64,000 bases of DNA from Bisporella sp. PMI_857. Taxonomy: Eukaryota > Ascomycota > Leotiomycetes > Helotiales > Helotiaceae. Where the stretch lies: positions 558,001-622,000 of the forward strand of contig JAJSPD010000018.1 of NCBI GenBank assembly GCA_021307315.1, in the 5' to 3' direction. Each line of letters starts with the position of its first letter. Position 1 is the stretch's first letter. The translations under genes were made by a program, and so were the position numbers. The notes beneath the pieces were generated by a model that was given only the letters and a program-made list of their open reading frames with translations, was not told where the DNA came from and made no database searches. Shown here piece by piece: positions 1 to 11,569 of this stretch.

Positions 1-700
1 CAGGGATCACTCCTCCTGAAAGTGGTAGCTCAATATCTCTATATGGCCGAGAGAGTTCCACAGTCGAAGGGAGAGCTGGTCTTTCTTCAAGATCTGCCAG
101 TCTCTCATCATCCGAGAAGTAAATATCGTCATAGCGGGGAGGCAACCTCAAGCCAGCTTCGTGTAGAAGTTGCTGGTTGTGATCAAACTCCTTGCGTCGC
201 TCGATAATGTAGTCTGGCACAGTATCATTCATTCCTTCATAGTCAGAGTCATCTCCGTAAATCCTCTCTTGCTGTTCTTCTCCATTTTTCTTAGCTTTCT
301 TCTTTCGTTCAACAGTAGCTTTGGCTTTCAATGCAAGCCTCTTCTTGAGTTGTGCCGTCCTCTTTCTTTTAGTGCTCTTGCGGTTCTTGAACTTCTGGTA
401 GGCACCTCTTCCATCTTCATCATCACTGGACACTCTTCCTTCTGCTTTCCTTTTGAAACTGCCCTTGTTCACAGATATTTCGTCTACAATTTCGATGTCT
501 GAGTCTGAGTCTGAGTCGCTGCTTGGACGTTTACCTACAACTTCTACTGGCATTTTAGCGAATACTGATGAACGAAGAGGCGAGCACATACTTTTAATAT
601 AATCATCTGTGCTAAGTAGGACATTATTGGCTCTAGACTCAGCAGCAACGGGCTCTTCTTCAGTAATTCCGTCTTCAGAACTTTCCTGCACCAGCGCCAT
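1..700 (-). CDS. SNF2-family DNA-dependent ATPase (ERCC6L2/Rad26-like), N-terminal part only
   Basis: The reading frame is open on the minus strand from an ATG at 700 down to the window edge, about 233 codons without an intron, and continues outside the window. A second in-frame ATG lies at 553. The visible part is a charged, disordered N-terminus: an SDSDSDSDIEIVDE acidic run, then a Lys/Arg-rich stretch (KNRKSTKRKRTAQLKKR), then PPRYDDIYFSDDERLADLEE and LSRPYRDIELPLSGGVIP at the edge. That last segment resembles what precedes the first helicase motifs in fungal ERCC6L2/Rad26-like SNF2 proteins, which act in DNA repair. The ATPase motifs themselves are outside the window, so the family call is an inference from this short linker. 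An in-frame stop just upstream of 700 supports 700 as the first ATG, unless a further 5' exon exists. Confidence 0.5.
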   Translation of the reverse strand, partial: MALVQESSEDGITEEEPVAAESRANNVLLSTDDYIKSMCSPLRSSVFAKMPVEVVGKRPSSDSDSDSDIEIVDEISVNKGSFKRKAEGRVSSDDEDGRGAYQKFKNRKSTKRKRTAQLKKRLALKAKATVERKKKAKKNGEEQQERIYGDDSDYEGMNDTVPDYIIERRKEFDHNQQLLHEAGLRLPPRYDDIYFSDDERLADLEERPALPSTVELSRPYRDIELPLSGGVIP

Positions 701-1059
701 ATTTGGAGTGGCGATTTGGTCCAAGAGGGGGATCCGTCAGAACCGTGAACGCGACTTAAATCTGACACGACCTCACGTGCAGAGTCGTTCAAATCAGGTC
801 TCTCATGCCTCAGGCACAAATATACGATGTATGGAAAGAATTGCTTCAGAAACAGGTCCCATTGTTGAAAAGAGGAGACACTCACAAATGAAAGTAAGAG
901 TCAAGGAGAAACTAGAAGTTGAAGAAATTTAATAAGAGGTACAAAAGCGATTGATTCAAGATTGGTTATCTTATGCTAAATGACGCTGTGCATTGTCCTC
1001 GCGGCGACATAGCCAATAACGAGATAAGTCCCTTCGCTCCTATCTCTTCTAAGATTTTT
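701..1059. other. Intergenic: promoter of the SNF2-like gene and 3' end of the pseudouridine synthase gene
   Basis: No convincing coding signal. Both flanking genes are read leftward, so this stretch holds the promoter and leader of the gene at 1-700 and the 3' UTR of the one at 1060-2513. A short open frame overlaps the SNF2-like coding frame and looks like chance. Confidence 0.6.
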
Positions 1060-2513
1060 TTAGACCTGGCGAGGACTATCTAGAGGCGCCGAGGCAATCT
1101 CCGGGTTCTCTTTTCTGACTGCTTCAACAAGCACATCCATCCCTGGAACTTCCGTAGCACCAGTCATACCTTGGGGAGGAAGTGCCCACGCTGGCAAGGG
1201 ACTAACATAACTCCAGGCTCCACCAGCATCTTCGTATCGCAAGCTGTGTAGCCAAAGCGATAGTTCTTGCTCGCCAGGATCGGTATAGAGTGGTGTAGCG
1301 CAAATATCGCATACTTCACCTGACATTTTCTCTGCCTTCTTCTTGTTGTACTCGTCGACCATCTCGTCATGGTATGCCACAGCGTCTGCAACTTCAGACT
1401 TCCCCATTCTAGAGAGGCGGGTAATTATATCTTCATCTGTGTCTTGTGTTGCATCAGCATCGTTTGCTCCCAAATTTTGTCCCCAGACTTTTTGGTTGCA
1501 GTAGATTGGGTCATTTGCTATGGGATGACCTAGAAACTGGAGATGCACTCGCAACTGATGTGTTCTACCAGTAACAGGAAGACATCTAACTATAGAGTAT
1601 CCTTCTTTCTTCAACCATGGTTTTCCTTGATCTGAATTTGGCTCCACTGAGGCACTCTTGTCGGCTCCATCCTCTTCAGTCGGCGGATAGTATTCGAGTC
1701 GTTTGAAGACAGTCCTGGCAGTCTTCCCGTTGGCACGCACGCGATTCAGACCCAACTTTGGAGAGATCTGTAAGATCGGCTGATCACAGACAACAGTCTC
1801 TTCGGGAAACTCCCCTTTGACCCTCGCAACATATTCTTTTCTCACAGTTCGACCAGATATCTGTAGGCTCAGCTTTTCTGCCGCCCTCGGGTTCTTAGCA
1901 ATGAACATAACGCCACTCGTTAATCTATCAAGCCTGTTGCATGGTAGTGGGTTCCACTGATGACCGCGTTCTGCCCGCATGATCTCCACTACGGAATTAT
2001 AGTTATATCGGCCTGCTGGGTGCACAGGGACGCCAGACGGCTTATTAATGACAATCATATCATTGTCTTCGTGTATAATGGATATGGGCAGGGCGGTAAT
2101 GGGGGGTTCATGTCTGTGTAATGTGTGAGAAATAATGTCTCCATTCTTCACTATGTGCGATGTCGTAAGCACAGGCTTGCCATTCACAACGACTGCGCCT
2201 CGTTCTATCGCATCTTTCTATACGTGTTAGCACAAGGATACCCGCTCTCCTGTTCTGCCCTTACATAGTATTCGAGTGGCCTATCTCGAAACTCGCTGGA
2301 AAATATATCCAGCAGTTCTCGGCCACGCCATCTCTCTTTGCAATATGTATTGTATGTGAAGTGATACGGTGCAACACGTCGTAGCCCGTTTTCGAGATAA
2401 TAAGGTCGTGGCCATGGATCACAGGGCGTAACTAGAACTGCAGGCGGCTCCTGGAAGGGGTTCTTCTCCTTTAATGGTGGATAAGCTGAGTCTCTAACAG
2501 TCTCAAGAGCCAT
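1060..2513 (-). CDS. RluA-family RNA pseudouridine synthase (Pus9/Rib2 type)
   Basis: Two exons, 2513-2265 and 2217-1060, are joined across a 47-nt intron (GTAAGG..TATAG, branch-like GCTAAC). Together they give 468 residues. The N-terminus (VAPYHFTYNTYCKERWRGREL) is the S4-like region typical of the fungal Rib2/Pus8/Pus9 group. The join restores LEYYKDAIERGAVVVNGKPV. The catalytic signature is NRLDRLTSG with the active Asp near residue 180, followed by KEYVARVKG and the GRTHQLRVHL motif near residue 300. There is no C-terminal deaminase domain as in yeast Rib2, so Pus9-like tRNA U32 modification is the likelier job. The C-terminal part carries a CDIC pair of unknown role. No mitochondrial presequence is evident. 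Family assignment is firm; the exact RNA target is inferred. Confidence 0.85.
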
Positions 2514-2944
2514 TGTAGAAGATAATTTCTGCGCACGCCGAGCCAGGAGCTCTAGAAAGCGTGGTGATCGAAGGCTAGCCAGCGGAATTTTGGTAGTCTT
2601 CTTATTTTTGGGTTGCGAGAAGATAGTGCAGCTATTGACTTGCCACTGTACTGAAAACTCTTAGCTGAACATGCCGACTCTCAATTCTCATCTAATAGAA
2701 CACCAAAATAATTTTAGTTGTTCCAGCGCGGTCAAGCGGCAGAAAATTTCCAATTAGGCAAGGTCGCGTTGGCAGCTTCCGCTAGTTCAGCACCTCGGCC
2801 CAGCTATTAATCCCAGAACCTCGATATCCAGGAGGGAGCGGCTTAATATCTCAGATATCTACCTCTCAGCCCGGTCAGTTGGTGATGAAACTAGATTGAA
2901 CCTATGTAAAGCCGCATCTACCTACCGCTCACCAAGCATCAAGC
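2514..2944. other. Divergent promoter region between pseudouridine synthase and thioesterase genes
   Basis: The genes on either side point outward, so this 431-bp stretch must hold both promoters and 5' leaders. It is moderately AT-rich. I see no clear TATA box or repeated motif. Confidence 0.6.
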
Positions 2945-3719
2945 ATGGTATCCCAGGAGCTCAAGAATCGAAAACGACAAGACTATGGCTATCACTTGGA
3001 ATACCGAACACGATGGTATGGTCAAACGTGCTTAGAAGATAATACCTTACAGAGCTAACAAGTGAGCAGGTCAGATAACGATATGTATGACCACATGAAT
3101 AACAGTATATATAACTTCTTGTAGGTGTCTCCCATCTAGCATTTGATGCTTATAGTCGCATCGACAAGCATTAGATAAGTTTAATATTAGAGAGAATCCA
3201 ATGCTCCGAATAAATAGACACTAATATCGGATACTTTATTGTTGGTCAAAAATAAGCAGACTGCACATCACTGACTACAGCAACTGTGGGTTAGATACCC
3301 ATATCAAGATCATGCAATGCTTAACCACAGACCATATGTGTACTATGAACCTACTCTTTCTAACATCTATTGTCTACAGATACGATTCTATTGTGAATAC
3401 ATATCTCATCGAGCAATGTGGTCTACATCCGCCCAGCTCTTCCCAATATGGACTCGTCGTTCATTCCCACGGAGACTTCTTTGGAAGCATCGCTTTTCCC
3501 GCCACAGCTGAACTCGCTTTGAGAGTCAACAAGTTAGGGAAAAGCAGCGTCACCTACGAGATTGCGCTGTTCGAACGGGGAGTTGAGGAGGTTAAGTCAG
3601 TGGGTGAATTTGTCCACGTTTTTGTCGACAGAAAGACGGGACGACCGGCTGCAGCGGGCATGAATGGCGAGCTTAAAACCGGCCTCCAGAAACTACTTGT
3701 ACCACAATCAAAGCTTTGA
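2945..3719 (+). CDS. Hotdog-fold acyl-CoA thioesterase family protein
   Basis: Three exons, 2945-3015, 3070-3120 and 3380-3719, give a 153-residue protein. The first two joins restore EYRTRWSDNDMYDHMNNSIY, the start of the 4HBT/hotdog fold with the Asp and HMNN positions of YbgC/FadM-type thioesterases. The third exon supplies FGSIAFPATAELALRVNKLG in related form (GDFFGSIAFPATAELALRV), then SSVTYEIALFE and VGEFVHVFVDRKTGRPA. Proteins of this family hydrolyse acyl-CoA thioesters; the substrate cannot be told here. The start was chosen because it is the first ATG in frame with the motif. The second intron is 259 nt, long for this window, with a GTAGGT donor and a CTACAG acceptor; an unrecognised extra exon inside it is unlikely because the motif order is continuous. 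Confidence 0.8.
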
Positions 3720-4442
3720 ACATGACATTTATGGTTTGTTTGCTGTTCTTTTTGTCGCTATTGGCTTCGTTGGGTTGTCTTGATAATTCTCCGGCGTTCT
3801 TTAAGTTCTCCAGTATTGTTTGCCAATATCCGACAATGCCGCTTCAGAACGGTGTAGTCATTTCTCTATGCCAGGAAGTCGCCATATTTGTCTAAGAGCC
3901 ATACGTAGGTGATCTGCTTGACTAATCAGAGCGAAGCTGCTTAGAGTATGTCTAAAAAGTTACGATTCATGATTTTAGTGTTTAGATCTGGTGACTAAAA
4001 TACCAAGCAGCGAGGTTATGCCGAAGCCGTTACGACGTTGCAGTTCTTTTCTCAAAGAGGTCGCATACACCAATTGATGATGACCATCCGACGATCACCC
4101 TAGCCAAACACCGATGCGCCACTCTCCCCGCAAAATGGGGGTAATATTGACCCCAGGTTACTCTACTCCCGTTATCCCCGCTCCGGGTCGGTTTGGGGTT
4201 TCTGCAGTATATAAACACGTCGTCAGTGGCTGGCTAAATATGAGCTTGACCGGCGCCGTTAAGCTTGGTCCGAAGCTTGGTTAGAGACTTCTTATATATT
4301 CTTTTTAACCGCTGTTGCTATCACTTTACTCTTCCACAATCGTCTCGAGATACTATTGTGCGATTGACTACTTGTATATTTGGTTATCTCCGTCAAAAAG
4401 CGCTAGGGATACAGCAAGTGAGCGCGGAACTACAACTGCACC
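3720..4442. other. Intergenic: thioesterase 3' end and MFS transporter promoter
   Basis: Apart from the TATA-like box and GC-rich boxes listed separately, nothing coding is evident. The leader of the transporter probably starts soon after 4230, giving a 5' UTR of roughly 200 nt. Confidence 0.55.
4145..4215 (+). promoter_or_regulatory. Likely core promoter of the MFS transporter gene (TATATAAA with GC-rich boxes)
   Basis: A TATATAAA box lies at 4208-4215. Just upstream, 4160-4198 is an unusually GC-rich patch for this intergenic region, with several CCG/CGG triplets (CCCCGCTCCGGGTCGG). Such triplets are the half-sites of fungal Zn2Cys6 regulators, which often control permeases of this type. 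Binding is inference. Confidence 0.4.
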
Positions 4443-6516
4443 ATGGCGACTGCGTATGATAATTTTGAGAAAGGGCTCGGGTCAGGTGGAGCGGAGTCTG
4501 GGTCGGAAGGTAAAGGGAACGAAGACCAGATTGATGTATCGCAAAACGTATCGACAGCACCTCCAGCCAAGCGCTTCGAAGCGCCCGAGTTCATTCGCAA
4601 TATGACTGTAGAAGAGAGGGCAAGGGTAGAGCTTAAACTCAGGAGGAAGATAGACTTGCGCCTTATGCCTATGATTGTCTTAATGTATGTGTGACTTTAG
4701 AGGTCCATTTTCGCCCCTCCTGTATTCGCTGCTGAAGCACTGTCATTAACCGAAAATCCACCAGGTACATCATGAACTACCTAGACCGCGTACTTATCAC
4801 TGGCAATATGGCAAATGTATTATCCTGACACCTAATAGAACAATATCGCTGCTGCGAAACTGGCAGGGCTTCCTGAAGACCTAAAATTAAAAGGCGTAGA
4901 GTTTCAGGTATGTTTTCCTTCGAGACTTGAAATAGATGAGTTCTAATCCAAACCGAAGACTTCAGTATCAATCCTGTTCGTCGGTTACGTGCTTATGCAG
5001 GTGCCTTCAAATCTCTTCCTAAATAAGATTGGCAAACCCGCTGTATACCTGCCGGTTTGCATGATCGGATGGGGAATCATCTCGGGAGCAACCGCTGCTT
5101 GCCAGAACGCTGCAGGATTGATCGCATGTCGGTTTTTCCTTGGGTTCATAGAAGCAGCCTATTTCCCTGGCTGCCTCTACTACCTTTCCTGCTGGTACAC
5201 TCGTAAAGAATTGGGATTTCGAACCGTATGCATTCATAAAAACTTAAGATACCGTACACTTACATTAGATGTCAGGCAATATTCTATTCTGGTGCTCTGA
5301 TTAGTGGTGCCTTCTCAGGTCTCATAGCGGCCGGCGTGAAGGGCAATATGGATGGCAGCTTACATCTCAGAGCATGGCGCTGGTTGTTCATAATCGAGGG
5401 GGCCATCACAGGTGGGTGACTGTGGTCCTGCATATCCCTCAGCATCGAAGATTAAATCAATTCTACTTCATTAAATCTGGTCGCTAATATTTATTTCATT
5501 TAGTTGTTATTGCTTTCGCGGCATTTGGCGTCTTGCCAAACTTTCCGCGAACCACAACATGGCTCACAGATGAGGAACGACAACTGGCCGTCTGGCGCTT
5601 GGAAGAAGATGTTGGGGAAGATGACTGGGTGGATAGCCAAGACCAATCCTTTAAAACCGGCTTGAAGCTTGCTTTTTCAGACATCAAAACCTATGTGCTC
5701 ATGTTTCTCCTCTTCGGAATCGTCGCATCAGGCACTGTCACCAATTTTTTCCCGTAAGGAAACTCCTTTCCTTCCAGACATCTCAGAAACTAATCTTCCG
5801 CAGTACTGTTGTCAAGACCCTAGGCAAAGGCGACGTAGAAACCCTCCTCCTAACGGCGCCTCCGTACTTGCTTGCTGTCATCACGACCTTTGCCAACTCG
5901 TGGCATGCAGACAGAACTGGTGAACGATACTTCCACATCACACTCCCTCTCTGCGTCGCAATAGCCGCCTTCATCCTTGCAGCAGCAACTACAACAACCG
6001 CGCCACGATATGTAGCAATGATGCTTATGGTTCCTGGTGTATACTCCGGATATGTGGTTGCTCTAGCGTGGATCAGCAACTCGCTTCCTAGACCACCTGC
6101 AAAGAGAGCAGCCGCCCTAGCATTCATAAATGCGATCTCGAACACGAGCTCAATTTATGCGAGTTATATGTATGGCTCGGGTGCAGGTGAGTTAACACGT
6201 TAGCAAGCTTCAGAGATAGGATAGTGACTAAGCTGAGTGTAGCTCCAAGATATGTTGTTGCCATGAGCGTCAACTGCGCGATGTCTGCGATAGCTATCAT
6301 CTCGGCTACGATCTTAAGGCTTATCCTCGTTAGCTTAAATAAGAAGTTAGATCAGGTCAGTAGCGTCTCACGATTTCCTCTTCATTGATTGAGAGAGGCC
6401 ATGAGTTGTTTTGCACGAATTATTAGCTTACTAGACTGCAGGGGATATTCGTTGAAGGCGCCATAAATTCAGGGACCACGGAGGCAGGGAAAAAGGGGTT
6501 CAGGTTCAGAATCTAA
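4443..6516 (+). CDS. MFS transporter, Dal5/allantoate permease (anion:cation symporter) family
   Basis: Nine exons: 4443-4684, 4765-4789, 4839-4907, 4959-5225, 5276-5411, 5504-5753, 5804-6186, 6243-6355 and 6442-6516. They encode 519 residues with phase kept at every join. Hallmarks in order: a cytoplasmic N-terminus ending RKIDLRLMPM, YIMNYLDRNNIAAAK in the first membrane span, SILFVGYVLMQVPSNLFL in the second, CRFFLGFIEAAYFPGCLYYL, then RAWRWLFIIEG, the central loop with LPNFPRTTTWLTDEER, and the second six-span half (ISNSLPRPPAKRAAALAF). The short C-terminus ends KKGFRFRI, as in the family. These plasma-membrane permeases take up small carboxylates such as allantoate, nicotinate or pantothenate; the substrate is not predictable here. 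No pathway genes adjoin it. Confidence 0.88.
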
Positions 6517-9321
6517 ATGTAGTTTAAGTAGGAAGCTATGCCAATCCCAACAGCTTCTGGGGCCGAAGGATTCGTCTTTGGACCTAACTAATCACTCAAG
6601 TATTACAGATCTACCGCTATTAGCACTTTGTGGTGGCCAGGTTTGTGTTTAGTGAAGCATCGCTTGCTGCTTGCCTTAAAAACACGATATCCTATATGGT
6701 GTAACATGTCACAGACTAGACAGCCTCGAAATTTGAAGCAAAATGTTGAATCTCGCTTGCACTAATTGACCTTGACTCGCTGGGCATTATTCCTAGACTT
6801 CCGCTTTAACATAATGGGGCCTACGGGAGCCATCTAAAATAAAAAAATTAGTCCGTTCCTTTTCCCGACGCCTAGTCATTTACTTAATCATATACTATGG
6901 ACCATTTAAGTATTTTCAGTAGCAAGTATTGCTCTAAGAGGCGCCACTGGGAGCACGGTTTCAGCGCTGAGAAGGCTCAGATCGAACTATCGTGAAGCAG
7001 AAATGACGAGCTATAAACCCAGTGCCAGAAGGACAGGCTGCATGAAAACCAGCCTCTGATAAGCAACCTTGCTTTGGACACATAGAGGCGCCTCCTTCAA
7101 TTTCAAATGTCGTTGAAGAATATCGATGGCGCTTTGCCTCCCGCAGCCGTCTCTAGTAGGAAACGAGACAGGATTCGCCGATGACAAACGAGAAAAGCAA
7201 AGCCAATTCCAGTTTTGGTCAGCTAAATTGTATAGAAAGCTATGCCTCCTTTACATTGTTGCTCAAAGTTCTTGAAAATTTGTTAGCTCCGTCTCCGATC
7301 CCATATGTTGTTCTTAGGTGTTGGTTTGCTGACAAACACCAAAGGAAAAGCTATCTAGCGGCACTTTCAGGTTTGGGCTACATATTATATATTAGAATCG
7401 GATGCTAATATCGTTAAATATTGGACTGTCCATTCATCAATTTCTGCCCCTAATTCGCCAGTTGCATAAGCCTCCCAGTATCAAATACTCAACATAAGAG
7501 CTGCTTGAAGAAAGCATGCACTTCGCTTCTTCCGAAAAGTAGCACCCAGAGCTGAGCAAGAACAAACCAGGAGCCAAGTAGGAGCCAAACCAAAGTCTTG
7601 GAAAGCCAAGAACCGAGAATCTTCGAAGGGAATTTTCTGGTTATGGCCGTGATCTGGCTGATGGGTTATGGATATGGTGTACCCAATCCAAATCAGCCTA
7701 TGCATGGCTATCCAATTTTCGAAGATGTGTCTAGGATTGAAAGCCCCAAAGGCCCATCTTTGTCCGCTGCAGTAGTGGGCGAAAGAAAGCGTATACGTCC
7801 ATTGTGTGCATTTAGAACACTAGCCGCATCGTCGGACCTGAGTCTCCGTCAAAGCGACGACACCGAAACTTTCCAATATCATGTAGTGAGTCGGCTATGC
7901 TCCGTAATATGAGGCTTTCTTTGGACGTGGTAGTAGCATTGACCATTCCTTGATTAATATCCTATCGACCCTGGTATGTAAAATGAGGTATGTTATGAGA
8001 GCTATATCTAGATATGAGGAAGTACTAGGTTCAAAATTCACCCAGGGAGCTTCATATATCAAGAACGCGGCAAATATACAATGATCTACTCAATTAAAAT
8101 CCTCAAGGGCACTTGATTTCCAATGACAGAGTCACATGAAATGAACAAAAAAAAGAAGCTCTAGAAAATATTTCTGGAAGCATGTGTAACTTGCTCTAAT
8201 GGTCATTTACGTTAACTCTTCAGCTCTGGCTCCTACGTACTTATGCATCCCTTCTTTCTAATTTCCGACTTTCCTTTATGTCGTGAACTTTTGGAGAGGG
8301 AACAGGTGCATAGCTCATGAATAATTGGAAATAAAGGAATCTGCTCCGAGATGCGGACATACCTCCTTCACGGTCCATGGGGTGATCCAATATCATGTAC
8401 CAAACCTCCGCTCTCTTTACCTGTAGCTTCCTGTTCTCGCCCTCTTAAAGGCTTAACATCCCGAATCCTTTTGACAAATCACCCTCGAGACATGCCATCT
8501 CGTCGAGGCGACTCTCTTGACTCGCAGCCTGAAATAGAGTTGCCTTAGTTACAGAACTGATCCTTAAGCATTCCGACCGACATTTCCCGGCCCGCGTTTC
8601 GATCGTGTAGTTAAGATATAAATGACACGTACCTTGGTCTGGATGTGGGGTATTGGTGCTGAAAATGCACCCGCATTGCGCGAAGAGGATTGCGTGGCTA
8701 GTGCAGGGCATTTTCCATGTATCGGGATGGCCGATCCGATGTCTGGTGCTCTCAGTGAGAGGGGTGAACTTATATGTTAGATATATTCCTTTTACGTAGC
8801 TGGTTTACCTATGGTACCTTCAGTGAATGAAAGGTTGGAAGTCGCAATGTGAACCGATATATAGACAAATTAGCAGAATGACTTTATTAAGAAACCCGAT
8901 ATTGGGAGCAGCCATCTGCCTTTATGTATTGCCGCTAGTCAAGATGAGCATAAAGATTAGTGCTGATAGGAGAGGCCATTATTGCCTGTTAATATAGGAA
9001 CAAAGACATTAACAGCCTTAAGAAGCATTCAGAACACTAGCGCGCTTTCTTAAAATATAGTGTCTACTGTTGGCTACTGTAAGGAAAGAAGAATGCCCTT
9101 TGTTGTTAATATTCAGAGACCAGAACGGACTGAGTTCGACACAAAGACTGAAAAATTAACAGCCACACTATTTCACCAGTGAGAACTTGCCTAGGCCAGC
9201 TGGATTGGCATTGGCGAGGCTGGTTCAAGAATCACTCAAGCAGATAAGATTCCCATGACCAGGGTGTAGGTCCATTAAAGTATTTACAAGCTCTACCTAA
9301 CAAGATCTCAAATTTTCCGTT
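6517..9321. other. 2.8-kb intergenic stretch with no recognisable gene
   Basis: Several open frames of 60-105 codons occur on both strands (for example 7598-7912 +). None shows a recognisable domain or plausible splice partners. The first part is the 3' flank of the transporter and the last part the 3' flank of the IMA1-like gene, so neither promoter is needed here. I see no terminal repeats or transposon remnant. Confidence 0.5.
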
Positions 9322-11080
9322 TCATATTGAGGGAGTAGGGATGACGCCAATCCATATTAAAACAAGACCTCCAAATAGCGCCGCTCCAAGTACCCTGCCC
9401 AAAGTCTTTAATGTAAAGCCTTCTGCCGTCAAATCCTCTGTTTGATCAACCCCTAGAGAGAATGATCCCATTAAATCGGCCAGGTCATCATCCTTCGGCT
9501 TGACGAAGAGCTTTGGCTGTGCAAATTCAACCTCCTTAGGCTTCGAGTTTTGTAATGTTGGGATCTTTGACGTTGGCTGAAATAGTCCTCCTTTCGCTTC
9601 TGTTGGAGTAACCCGTAATCTTGGTTGATTAGGTGGATTTCGTAGCCTCTGTGCTGGGGTTATGGGGGCCGGAGGTACATGATACCAGAACGGACCTTTC
9701 TGCTCAGCAACAGGCGCCTCCCCGAAGAGCTGTCCACTCCTTGGTGATGTCTGGCTATGCTGGAATGCTCGATATTGTGGAACTGGCTCCGCCTGTGTAG
9801 GCGTTGGTGCCCAGTCCATTGCTTCTAGTGCTGCAAATCTTTCCTTCTTTATAGGATCGAGATGGGGTGGTAATACGGGCGCAGTATCTTGCGACACTGG
9901 GCGCCGAGATTTCTTGGATGGCGTCATGGCATTCAAAAGGTCTTCCATAGTGGTTGGTGAGCTCGGGCTGCGCGTGGCTGGCCCAACATTTTGTAACCTC
10001 TCCGGCGTGGCCATCCACAGAGGTGTCATGTCTACCTTGATAGTGTGGTGAGATGCGCCTGCTAGATAAATGACGAAGACGAACGCGAACATGTGTGTTG
10101 CAATAGATGCAGATCCGTATGGATCATTGATCATAAAGGCCGTACCCATGATATAGTAAACAAATGCTCGAAAGACTAAAATAATGGCCTGGTAGGTGTA
10201 CCATTCCCCAAAGCCACTAACATGTTTTGCGAATCCTATGCCAAGCTGTTTGAACTTCGGATTCCACCAGACTGCTGCTGTGCTGATATATAAGCCTAAG
10301 CGTGGGTAGTTGATGGGCGCAAACTTTGCGATTGCAGCAGAAACAGATGGCGCCAAAGAGAACTCAAAGGGAACTGTACTCGAGTAAATAGCAGCAAGTG
10401 CCAACATTTTGATATGCCAAAAGAGCTGCAAGATGATTCCTGCATACCAAAGGTTCTTGCCAGTGAACTGAATGATGCCAGGAAGTGTGATCTTTCTCGA
10501 AGCCGTCTTCTTCGACCGAGACTTTTCCAATATCTTGCGGAGATAATCTGTCTTCGCTGTCTTGGTGGCATCCTTTATTTTCTCCAGAACCTTAGGCTCA
10601 CAATCCTCGCACACTTGCGGATATCGCTTCTCGAGGGCCTGCCTGTACTTGTAATATTGGCGCTCCTTGTCTTTATGATTGGGAGAACTCGAGTCGTCAA
10701 CGTCTTCATATTGGGCTAAAGAGGATGTGTAAAGGTGCTGATTCTTAAGGCATGTGGTGCAAAAAATACTGTCCTCGGTGGACGAGAACGGATCTGTAAC
10801 TCGGACTGGGGGTGAGTCAGGTCGAGGGATTGCATATCTGCGCTCAACAGGGAGTGGAGAATCCGCGAAGGTGGAAGCCGTTGGAGGATCTGTAATATCT
10901 CCGTTCTGTGAGTACGTTAGCAAACCATCAGTCAAGATTGGAAGCACATACCTCATCGAGATAGTTTATGGCATCGCAAGATGCACATTCCCACCTGTTT
11001 ATGAGACCATCATATTTGATACCAGACCTCTTGTTGCAGTAGAAGCAGACAAGATTCCTGCGACCAAATCTAGAGGCCAT
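9322..11080 (-). CDS. Ima1/Samp1 (NET5)-like inner nuclear membrane protein
   Basis: Exons 11080-10952 and 10905-9322 flank a 46-nt intron (GTATGT..CACAG) and give 570 residues. Exon 1 carries CFYC at residues 12-15 and CASC at 32-35. Two more Cys pairs follow (FCTTC and VCEDC), making the eight-cysteine zinc-binding N-terminal domain of Ima1 proteins. The junction reads INYLDENGDITDPP, typical of the family. A cluster of hydrophobic spans lies at about residues 190-330, and a last one sits near the C-terminus (VLGAALFGGLVLIWIGV). In fission yeast Ima1 sits in the inner nuclear membrane and helps couple chromatin to the envelope. An out-of-frame ATG (11091) with an A at -3 lies just before the chosen start, so the leader may be spliced or the start may lie in an unrecognised upstream exon. 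Confidence 0.82.
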
Positions 11081-11298
11081 CTGTTTCCCATGATCCTTGG
11101 GACAGGCAATAGTACCCCAGGTGCCAGACTCGGGATTGAAACAAAACTGGTGAGGCTGGGAAATAATGTTCTTGGCAGGCCTTGGTTGTGACGATTTGGC
11201 TGCTGTGGCGCGGCATCTTTAAAGTAATATTTAGAAATTTTGTTATTTCTTTATCTTTAGCCAAAAACGACACATAAAATATTGCGATTTTAATGATT

Positions 11299-11520
11299 GT
11301 CACCAAGCCAATATTGGCGCTTTTACAGGCTACAGTAAGGTTCTACTACAAAAATACTAAACTAAAGAAAAAAAAGAAAGATAAAAACAATCTTTTTTGG
11401 AAATAAAGCTAAGTCACATACTACTAGTCCTAAACCGAAATAGCAACGTCACGAAGCCAATATTAACGCCTTTGTAAGCTACAGTAGGGTTCTATTACGA
11501 GAATGCTAAACTAAAGAGAA
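11299..11520. repeat. Diverged direct repeat, two copies of about 72 bp
   Basis: Copy 1 (11299-11370) and copy 2 (11448-11520) start 149 bp apart. Each runs GTCAC.AAGCCAATATT, then a GC.TTT block, GCTACAGTA.GGTTCTA.TA, and ends ATGCTAAACTAAAGA or a close variant. Most positions match over the whole length, with scattered substitutions, so the duplication is not recent. It sits about 220 bp upstream of the IMA1-like start. Origin is unknown; a decayed mobile element is possible but there are no clear ends. Confidence 0.75.
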
Positions 11521-11563
11521 AAGGTAGAACTCGAGAGAATCTCCCTTGGAAAGAGGTATATAT

Positions 11564-11569
11564 CACGTG
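11564..11569. promoter_or_regulatory. CACGTG (E-box) site between IMA1-like and ALG14 genes
   Basis: Palindromic CACGTG in the context ATCACGTGTC. This is the core site of Cbf1-type bHLH factors. It lies 484 bp from the IMA1-like start and 612 bp from the ALG14 start. Function is inferred only. Confidence 0.3.

Noticed and set aside
3720..9321. A metabolic or secondary-metabolite gene cluster around the MFS transporter
   Set aside because: No backbone enzyme, oxidoreductase or pathway regulator adjoins it; the neighbours are a thioesterase and a nuclear-envelope protein.
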